From NCBI RefSeq assembly GCF_014692495.1, contig NZ_JACOIJ010000032.1, positions 1 through 38,477 of the forward strand: a DNA stretch of 38,477 nucleotides, written 5' to 3'. This stretch comes from Sphingobacterium litopenaei. GTDB lineage: Bacteria; Bacteroidota; Bacteroidia; Sphingobacteriales; Sphingobacteriaceae. Made by a program: the position numbers and the translations under genes. Of this stretch, positions 32,796 through 38,477 are shown in pieces. The notes beneath the pieces were generated by a model. That model searched no databases. It was not told the DNA's origin and saw only the letters and a list, made by a program, of their open reading frames with translations. Within the stretch, counting starts at the first letter, position 1, and each line of letters opens with the position of its first letter.

Positions 32796-33237
32796 AGAAT
32801 ACTTTATGTAGCGTGTATTTTTCTGCCATTTCACCTTCTATCACTTTTCCCTCGGTGTCAGTTTGATAAAGTGTATTTTCTCCAACTTTATATTTTGTAT
32901 CTACATTTTTTCCTTTTAAATGTACCACGCTTCCGTTCTCATGCCACATAAATTGACCAGAATCCTGTAAGGTAGTATTTTGCTCCAGATACTCTGCATT
33001 ATAAGTGTAGTTTCCATTTTCATAAAGCTTTATGGTTGTAAGGATTCCTGGACAATCCGCACAAGGTATTGTGTCTTGATAAGTACCAGCCCAATCTAAT
33101 GAAGTTTGTGAAGTATGTTCATCATGTACAGAGATACTGTCTTCATGTTCTTGTTGTTCTGTTTTTCCATTGTTATTTTGACAACTTATACACAATGCTA
33201 TTAAACATCCTGATAATAATAAAGAAGTATTTTTCAT
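32794..33237 (-). CDS. NlpE-like copper-resistance lipoprotein
   Basis: The start at 33237 (MKNTSLLLSGCLIALCISC) gives 147 aa with the lipid Cys at residue 19. The NlpE N-terminal domain follows: WAGTYQDTIPCADCPGILTT with the CxxC pair, then KLYENGNYTYNAEYL. In enterics NlpE senses copper and redox stress at the outer membrane; a Bacteroidota copy probably binds metal, but signalling is unproven. It is divergent from the HopJ gene with only 30 bp between starts. Confidence 0.85.
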   Translation of the reverse strand: MKNTSLLLSGCLIALCISCQNNNGKTEQQEHEDSISVHDEHTSQTSLDWAGTYQDTIPCADCPGILTTIKLYENGNYTYNAEYLEQNTTLQDSGQFMWHENGSVVHLKGKNVDTKYKVGENTLYQTDTEGKVIEGEMAEKYTLHKVF

Positions 33238-33267
33238 AGTATGCATTTTAATAAAGTATATTTGTTT

Positions 33268-33603
33268 ATGAATCTACAAGATTTATTACAAGAATTAAAA
33301 GCTAAACAAATAGTCTTCAAAGATGTTTTAGCGTATATCGAAGAACGATATGATTATACACCTTCTGCATTTACCAATGGTAGTCAAAAAAATGGGGAAA
33401 GTGAAAATCAAGGAAGTGCACGTGTATTATATTTTGCAAAGCTGAATTATCTTTTCCAAGATGATACTTTACAACTTTTCGCGGAACATTTCGATGCAGT
33501 TTTATCTACTCCTGATGGAACTGATCACCAAAACATCCGCCAATTCCTAGTCAATGGTTGGGACGGTGTATCTTTCGAAAAAGAAGTGCTTTCGAGTAAA
33601 TAA
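33268..33603 (+). CDS. HopJ-family protein
   Basis: The start at 33268 (MNLQDLLQELK) gives 111 aa; the track-length frame adds nine leader codons. The protein matches the HopJ family through DVLAYIEERYDYTPSAFTNG and GSARVLYFAKLNYL. The family name comes from a Pseudomonas type III effector, but members occur in free-living bacteria without a T3SS, so an effector role here is unlikely. Function unknown. Confidence 0.85.
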   Translation: MNLQDLLQELKAKQIVFKDVLAYIEERYDYTPSAFTNGSQKNGESENQGSARVLYFAKLNYLFQDDTLQLFAEHFDAVLSTPDGTDHQNIRQFLVNGWDGVSFEKEVLSSK

Positions 33604-33628
33604 ATCGAAGAGCCTACTCTTCGATTTA
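33601..33628. terminator. Bidirectional terminator between HopJ and SRPBCC genes
   Basis: A perfect 12-bp stem TAAATCGAAGAG / CTCTTCGATTTA with a 4-base loop overlaps both stop codons. Confidence 0.85.
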
Positions 33629-34144
33629 TTTTTCGAGATTGTTTTTCAAATTAACCAATCCTTGATTGAAATCTTCGCTCATGTCGTAAAACAAAGTGAA
33701 AATGTTGAATGGAAAAGGAATTTTTCCATCTATTTGCCAAGTTACCTTGCTTTGATTTGGACCTACAGAATCTACCGCAATAAACGATTTATTGGCTTCT
33801 TCTGAGTTATCAAAATATAGATCCATTTCTACGCGTTTGCCTTCGATTACATTGGTGATTACTTGTTTGCCATAGCCTACCTTATCACTTTTCCAGGTAT
33901 ACGTAAATCCTACAGTGCCATCTTCTCCCACATATTCCTTTTGGATATTAGGGTCTTGGCGTGACCAATTGTCATATTCCCCCTGCTTTTTGATTTGTTT
34001 TACGTAGTCAAATACTTCATTAGCATTTCTGTTGACAATTAATTCGCTTCCTGCGTGAAAAGTTTTTGGTAAAATAGCTGCAATTATTAATACTATTCCT
34101 ACCAAAACAAGCAAGGTGACAAGTATATATTTTAAAATTTTCAT
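33626..34144 (-). CDS. Membrane-anchored SRPBCC protein
   Basis: This 172-aa protein has an N-terminal span (ILKYILVTLLVLVGIVLIIA) and then a polyketide-cyclase-like START fold (ELIVNRNANEVFDYVKQIKK; later VTWQIDGKIPFPFNIFTLFY). It is tethered to the membrane. It is the first of four leftward genes after the terminator, with no clear partner. Confidence 0.85.
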   Translation of the reverse strand: MKILKYILVTLLVLVGIVLIIAAILPKTFHAGSELIVNRNANEVFDYVKQIKKQGEYDNWSRQDPNIQKEYVGEDGTVGFTYTWKSDKVGYGKQVITNVIEGKRVEMDLYFDNSEEANKSFIAVDSVGPNQSKVTWQIDGKIPFPFNIFTLFYDMSEDFNQGLVNLKNNLEK

Positions 34145-34156
34145 ACAAAATATAGG

Positions 34157-34696
34157 TTAGTTTATTTGATCAGCAAGGTTTTGTAATTTTAATATTGTAT
34201 TAAGGTTTCTTCCAGTTGCCTTTACTTTCAATTTATTTTCAATAAAAGGATTAGAAAGTTTTGCGTTAGCCATTCCTTCAGGCACATAAAAATAAAAGAT
34301 GTCATTGGTCAATACATATTGTTCCTCAGCTAAGTCAATGTTTGAGAATTTTTCCATATTTTCCTTTGAAGGCACATGATCTAATATTGTTATGTATACT
34401 TTGTTTGGTGGATATGTTTCAGGAAAAGGATTATGAGCAATAATAGTTTGTAATTCTTCTTTGGTAAGTACAAATACTTGTACATCCAAATCAAATCCTT
34501 TTTTTATAAGCTGGCTTACATTTTTTTGTACTTCTGTCTTATTCAAATCGGATTTTAAGATGATATTTCCACTCTGTATATAAGTTTTCACACTTTGAAA
34601 AGAAGTATTCTCAAGATGACTTTTTAATTCAGCCATTTTGATAATATTTTTTCCTGAAACATTGACGGCGCGCAACAGTATTATATAGGTCGTCAT
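34157..34696 (-). CDS. DUF1697 protein
   Basis: The start at 34696 (MTTYIILLRAVNVSGKNIIK) matches the family's 'LLRgiNVgGkN..pM.eL' beginning (179 aa); an earlier ATG four codons upstream would overlap the VOC gene. Later landmarks are VKTYIQSGNIILKS and the C-terminal ATGRNLNTILKLQNLA. The family is widespread and uncharacterised. It lies 4 bp after the PhnB-like gene and is probably cotranscribed. Confidence 0.9.
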   Translation of the reverse strand: MTTYIILLRAVNVSGKNIIKMAELKSHLENTSFQSVKTYIQSGNIILKSDLNKTEVQKNVSQLIKKGFDLDVQVFVLTKEELQTIIAHNPFPETYPPNKVYITILDHVPSKENMEKFSNIDLAEEQYVLTNDIFYFYVPEGMANAKLSNPFIENKLKVKATGRNLNTILKLQNLADQIN

Positions 34697-34700
34697 CCAA

Positions 34701-35144
34701 TTAGTCAAATTTTTTATTTCCTTCGAAATGAATCATCCATGCAATTCCAAACTGATCGACAAAGGAAGAAAAGAGTTCGGCATAAAATGTTTCGCCAAGG
34801 TCCATTTCAATTTTTTGAGCATTCACAGATAAGGCATCATGAAGGGATTTAGCCTCATAAGCAGTTTCCACATCGAGCATTATATACGTTGTGCTTCCTG
34901 AAATAGCCATTTGTCCAAAACTCTCCAAACAATCGGAGCCCATTAGCATTGTGTATTCATTTATAGGTAAGCCAACATGCATTACTTTATCCTTGTCTGC
35001 CTCTGGAATGGGATAATTAGGATCTTCTGGCATGTCTCCAAAACGATATATGCCAGAAAATTCAGCATTAAAAACTTGTTTATAGAAATTGAAAGCTGCT
35101 TCGCAATTTCCGTTAAAATTAAGATATGAATGTACTTTTATCAT
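34701..35144 (-). CDS. VOC-family (PhnB-like) protein
   Basis: This 147-aa protein begins MIKVHSYLNFNGNCEAAFNF and YKQVFNAEF, the PhnB/DUF3861 pattern, with MLMGSD in the middle and DQFGIAWMIHFE at the end. The fold is glyoxalase-like; substrate unknown. It is in the leftward string with DUF1697 and DoxX. Confidence 0.88.
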   Translation of the reverse strand: MIKVHSYLNFNGNCEAAFNFYKQVFNAEFSGIYRFGDMPEDPNYPIPEADKDKVMHVGLPINEYTMLMGSDCLESFGQMAISGSTTYIMLDVETAYEAKSLHDALSVNAQKIEMDLGETFYAELFSSFVDQFGIAWMIHFEGNKKFD

Positions 35145-35166
35145 CGTTATAAGTTTATTAGGTTAG

Positions 35167-35541
35167 TTATTTCTCTATTAACGTGAGATATTTATTTCTA
35201 TTATCAATAATAACCCAGAGAATTACCGCAAAAAATACTAATGCTAATATTAATCCCTTTGGAGCGTAATAAATGTGTTGTAATATAATACCCACTATTA
35301 AAGGAAACAGTATAATAGCTCCTAAAGCTCTTGTTTTTGGGATAATAAAAAGGATTCCTCCAATGATTTCTACTATAGCAATAAGTGGCATTAACCATTC
35401 TATAGTTGCAAAAGCAGCATCTACTTTTTGTAATTGCTCACTGAGTTCTGGCGTAGGAATGTAGTGGAAGAGTTTATTTAAACCGGCGTTAATAAACATT
35501 AGGCCAGTAAGTAGACAGACAATAAATTTAAAGATTCTCAT
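35167..35541 (-). CDS. DoxX-family membrane protein
   Basis: This 124-aa protein has four membrane spans (IVCLLTGLMFINAGLNKLF with the DoxX 'G..K' turn; LMPLIAIVEIIGGILFII; a third and a fourth to residue 115). DoxX proteins sit in the inner membrane and are tied to redox or thiol homeostasis in some species. It is the first gene of the leftward group. Confidence 0.85.
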   Translation of the reverse strand: MRIFKFIVCLLTGLMFINAGLNKLFHYIPTPELSEQLQKVDAAFATIEWLMPLIAIVEIIGGILFIIPKTRALGAIILFPLIVGIILQHIYYAPKGLILALVFFAVILWVIIDNRNKYLTLIEK

Positions 35542-35760
35542 ATTTATTTAATTAGGTTAAAGAAGAAATAATAGACTGTTAAATCTATTATAAATTTAAG
35601 TGAAAAAACTTTGCATAAGAAAAGAAATAAATCGTTAATGATTAGTTATATACCTATGGACTTTCCTTAAGTACTCTATTCTATAGTAAAACATACGGAT
35701 ATGACTAAAAATCTTGAACTATTTATAGGCTAAATGTTTAAATATATAAACTATAATGCT

Positions 35761-36135
35761 ATGAAAAAGATACCAACTACAGTACATGCGTATATAGATT
35801 ACGGAACTGCTCTAATTTTTTTGGTTAGCCCATGGCTTTTCAAATTCAGTGATGTTCCTACCGCAAAATGGCTATCCATTTTTGTGGGCGTTATGATATT
35901 AGTGATGTCTCTTCTGACTCGTTATGAATATGGTGTTGTACGATTGATTCCAATGCGAATACATCTTATGACAGATATTCTTTTGGGGTTATTTTTAATT
36001 ATTTCTCCTTGGCTCTTAGGTTTTTATGGAGAAACATTCTTATTTCATATAGTAATGGGCTTCTCCGCTTTAGGAGCAGGAATGTGGACAAAGGGTTATG
36101 TAAAGAAGGAAGCTTTAATTGTAGAAAATAGCTAA
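35761..36135 (+). CDS. SPW-repeat membrane protein
   Basis: The start at 35761 (MKKIPTTVHAYIDY) gives 124 aa. Two SPW repeats are seen as VSPWLFKFSD and ISPWLLGFYG, each followed by membrane spans. Members are small four-span proteins of unknown function. It has its own terminator. Confidence 0.85.
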   Translation: MKKIPTTVHAYIDYGTALIFLVSPWLFKFSDVPTAKWLSIFVGVMILVMSLLTRYEYGVVRLIPMRIHLMTDILLGLFLIISPWLLGFYGETFLFHIVMGFSALGAGMWTKGYVKKEALIVENS

Positions 36136-36141
36136 TAATGA

Positions 36142-36175
36142 AAATCCCTCGCCAACTTCTGTGAGGGATTTTTCA
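36142..36175 (+). terminator. Terminator of the SPW gene
   Basis: AAATCCCTC / GAGGGATTT is followed by a T run. Confidence 0.8.
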
Positions 36176-36197
36176 TTTTAATACAACTTTTTTACAT

Positions 36198-36314
36198 CTA
36201 GATGTAGTCATCTCTTCGTGGGTTTACTTCACGTTTTTTCTGTTTTCTGAAAATCAAATACAACACCACAGCAACAAATACTACACCGAATAAAATGGAG
36301 AAAAACATACGCAT
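36198..36314 (-). CDS. Small membrane protein, 38 aa
   Basis: The ORF MRMFFSILFGVVFVAVVLYL continues IFRKQKKREVNPRRDDYI: one membrane span and a basic cytosolic tail. Too short to be listed by most gene finders, but composition and plan look genuine. A 14-bp palindrome TACATCTAGATGTA lies at its stop codon. Function unknown. Confidence 0.6.
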   Translation of the reverse strand: MRMFFSILFGVVFVAVVLYLIFRKQKKREVNPRRDDYI

Positions 36315-36510
36315 TGTCCTTTAGTTCAGTTAATGAACAGCTTATATGTACTTTAGTTGCTCCATAAAATCATAATTATTTCAGTCAATTTTATAGAAGA
36401 CATTTAAAAGAAAGATTGAACATTTGCTCATTCTACCTGTTTAATGAGTTAAAATAAATTTCCATTTTAAATTGTTTAATGATTTCTACTATGAATACGA
36501 ATAATTGCAG

Positions 36511-36518
36511 TACATTTG
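36511..36518 (+). promoter_or_regulatory. -7 box of rnpB
   Basis: TACATTTG is an exact TAnnTTTG box, seven bases before the first paired base of RNase P RNA. Confidence 0.7.
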
Positions 36519-36524
36519 CAGTTG

Positions 36525-36899
36525 AAGCAAACTGGTTCTATCGCTGTCCTGTAATGGGAGAGAGGAAAGTCCGGGCAACATAGAGCGACACGCTTCCTAA
36601 CGGGAAGGATACCTTTGGGTAGACAGAAAGTGCCACAGAGAATATACCGCCTTACTTTAATGTAGGGTAAGGGTGAAAACGTGAGGTAAGAGCTCACGGT
36701 CTTGTATGGTGACATACATTACGGTAAACCTCGTGTGTTGAAAAACCAAATAGGTTGTGAGAATCAAGGGCTGCTCGTCTTTTTCTTTTCGGAGAACTCA
36801 CAATGGGTAGGTTGATGGAGCTTGTGCGTGAGTGCAAGCCTAGATAAATGATAGAAATCCTTACTTAAGGATACAGAACCCGGCTTATAAGGTTTGCTT
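36525..36899 (+). ncRNA. rnpB: RNase P RNA, class A
   Basis: The RNA subunit that cuts tRNA 5' leaders. The conserved 5' core GAGAGGAAAGTCCGGGC is present near 36559, as is the 3' core ACAGAACCCGGCTTATA near 36873. The ends pair as P1: AAGCAAAC (36525-36532) with GTTTGCTT (36892-36899). The length of about 375 nt is normal for Bacteroidota. A T-rich tail follows. Confidence 0.95.
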
Positions 36900-36963
36900 C
36901 TTTTTGTTTTTCCTACATATTTTCTTATTTTGTTAACCAATCAAAAATATATACAGACACATT

Positions 36964-38331
36964 ATGGCGACAGTTTTAATTATTGATGACGAACGACCGA
37001 TACGAAGCTCTCTTCGCGATATTTTAGAATACGAAGATTACAAGGTGTTGGATGTTGATAATGGTGCCGATGGATTGGAAATATTGAAAAAGGACAAGAT
37101 TGATCTTGTGCTTTGTGATATTAAAATGAATAAAATGGATGGCATGGAAGTACTTAGCGGAGCTAAAGAATTTTCAGATGTCCCATTCATTATGATATCG
37201 GGACACGGAACTATTGAAACTGCCGTGGAGGCTGCACGTAAAGGCGCTTTTGATTTCTTGGAAAAACCTTTGGATCTGAACAGGCTTTTGATTACGGTAC
37301 GTAATGCCTTGGAAAAAGGAACTTTAGTGAAAGAAACAAAAGTTTTGAAGCGCAAAGTTTCAAAAACAAAAGAAATTTTGGGCGACTCGCATGGAATTTC
37401 TTTAATAAAAGACAGCATTGATAAAGTAGCACCCACAGATGCACGTGTATTAATCACTGGAGCTAATGGTTCGGGTAAAGAATTAGTTGCGCGATGGTTG
37501 CATGAGAAATCTAACCGTTCTTCCGCGCCTTTGATTGAGGTAAATTGTGCTGCTATTCCTTCTGAATTGATTGAATCCGAATTATTCGGTCATGAGAAAG
37601 GATCTTTTACCTCAGCTGTAAAACAACGTATAGGTAAGTTTGAGCAAGCGAATGGCGGTACTTTATTCTTGGATGAAATAGGTGATATGAGTCTTTCTGC
37701 ACAAGCAAAAGTATTACGTGCATTACAAGAGAATAAAATTACGCGTGTAGGAGGCGAGAAAGAAATATCGGTAGATGTACGTGTGATAGCGGCGACAAAC
37801 AAAGATTTGTTGAAAGAAATAGATGCTGGTAATTTCCGAATGGACTTGTATCACCGTTTGAGTGTGATATTGATTCATGTGCCTTCATTGGCAGAGCGTC
37901 GAGACGATATTCCTACTTTAGCCTCTTCCTTCTGTACCGAGATATGCGAAGAATATAATATTCCAACAAAACCAATTACCAACGATGCGATGAAAGCCTT
38001 GCAAGCTTTACCTTGGACAGGTAATATCCGTGAACTTCGAAATATGGTGGAACGTTTAATTATATTGAGCGGCAAAGAAATTACTGACACGGATGTCAAT
38101 ATGTTTGCTAACCCTTCGGTATCAACGCACAATTCTAAAGTAGCAGGTACATCTATGATTGATTTGGATCGAATGGAAACGTATGGTGACTTTTTGAATT
38201 TTGCCGAAGAGAAATTCTTAGTGCATAAATTGAATAAGAATGGAGGCGATATTGGCAAGACTGCACATATCATTGGTATTTCCGAAGATGATTTAAAAAA
38301 TAAGCTTCAGAAATTTGGAGCATATATATAA
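36964..38331 (+). CDS. NtrC-family response regulator
   Basis: This 455-aa cytosolic transcription activator has a receiver domain (residues 1-120; acid pocket Asp8/Asp9, phospho-acceptor Asp52, Lys101), an AAA+ domain (about 135-370; Walker A GANGSGKE at 166-173, Walker B TLFLDEIG at 233-240) and a C-terminal Fis-type HTH (EKFLVHKLNKNGGDIGKTAH). The sigma-54 contact loop reads GSFTSA (213-218) instead of GAFTGA. No sensor kinase is adjacent in the window. It probably activates promoters in response to an unlinked kinase; sigma-54 dependence is uncertain because of the loop. Confidence 0.9.
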   Translation: MATVLIIDDERPIRSSLRDILEYEDYKVLDVDNGADGLEILKKDKIDLVLCDIKMNKMDGMEVLSGAKEFSDVPFIMISGHGTIETAVEAARKGAFDFLEKPLDLNRLLITVRNALEKGTLVKETKVLKRKVSKTKEILGDSHGISLIKDSIDKVAPTDARVLITGANGSGKELVARWLHEKSNRSSAPLIEVNCAAIPSELIESELFGHEKGSFTSAVKQRIGKFEQANGGTLFLDEIGDMSLSAQAKVLRALQENKITRVGGEKEISVDVRVIAATNKDLLKEIDAGNFRMDLYHRLSVILIHVPSLAERRDDIPTLASSFCTEICEEYNIPTKPITNDAMKALQALPWTGNIRELRNMVERLIILSGKEITDTDVNMFANPSVSTHNSKVAGTSMIDLDRMETYGDFLNFAEEKFLVHKLNKNGGDIGKTAHIIGISEDDLKNKLQKFGAYI

Positions 38332-38392
38332 CAAAAAAGGTTGTGATATTTCGAGGGCACTGAAAAAGTTTCTATTTTTTTAAGAGACTTAA

Positions 38393-38434
38393 AAAAATGA
38401 CTGAGTATAGTATTAAGCTTACTCAGTCATTTTT
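38393..38434 (+). terminator. Terminator downstream of the response regulator
   Basis: A perfect 15-bp stem AAAAATGACTGAGTA / TACTCAGTCATTTTT has a 12-base loop. Works in either direction. Confidence 0.85.
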
Positions 38435-38477
38435 GTTTTAGGGATTTCTGGAAGATTGTTTATTAGTTGTCCTTATT

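Noticed and set aside
33268..33603. Type III secretion effector, from the HopJ name.
   Set aside because: The family is widespread in bacteria without T3SS, and no secretion genes are nearby.
36476..36715. Leftward 79-aa ORF.
   Set aside because: It lies antisense over the RNase P RNA and its promoter and has no protein-like features.

Overview
The window looks like chromosome of an AT-rich member of the Bacteroidota, probably Sphingobacteriales. Pointers are -7 promoter boxes of the form TAnnTTTG (exact upstream of the RNase P RNA), a type IX secretion C-terminal sorting domain, phage_int_SAM-type tyrosine recombinases and many SPII lipoproteins. The genus is not certain.

Left chromosomal part (1-9710): the 3' tail of an IS1182-like transposase; a leftward phosphate permease with a PhoU-like tail; an SGNH hydrolase and a class-III aminotransferase; a broken lipoprotein gene with a CxxCH haem motif; a decayed duplicate of the aminotransferase 5' end; a small hypothetical; tyrS; and an AcpH-like gene that ends 25 bp before what was originally the start of an amino-acid permease.

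Integrated element (9711-21251, about 11.5 kb): it is bounded by 34-bp direct repeats that duplicate the first codons of the permease gene. It carries a tyrosine recombinase next to the left end, a leftward S24-peptidase repressor / 124-aa unknown / XRE regulator operon, a short rightward operon beginning with a frameshifted gene, a row of lone small genes (two lipoproteins and several hypotheticals) punctuated by related GCCTA/TAGGC hairpins, an ABC-three-component (ABC-3C) conflict system (HNH protein, middle component, DUF2326 ATPase) bracketed by its own inverted repeats, and a leftward operon of tiny overlapping genes at the right end. Three element promoters (int, repressor, right operon) share the identical 15-mer TTTGTTTGACTTGAC, which suggests one control circuit. 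No replication, packaging, structural or conjugation gene was recognised. The element is therefore a phage-satellite-like or remnant genomic island carrying defence cargo.

Right chromosomal part (21220-38477): the permease (N-terminus rebuilt by the element), Kup, a T9SS-sorted small protein, a frameshifted TPM-domain lipoprotein, Lon, a TPR protein, a leftward cluster of DUF1801/VOC/SRPBCC/YdeI/DUF1697/DoxX housekeeping proteins (one SRPBCC gene with an in-frame stop), NlpE, HopJ, SPW-repeat protein, RNase P RNA and an NtrC-like regulator with a non-canonical GAFTGA loop.

The most interesting material is the element: its attachment architecture, shared promoter/operator box, near-perfect inverted repeat, hairpin-punctuated cargo and embedded ABC-3C cassette. 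Several chromosomal genes carry single-base frameshifts or in-frame TAA codons. These could be real decay or assembly errors.
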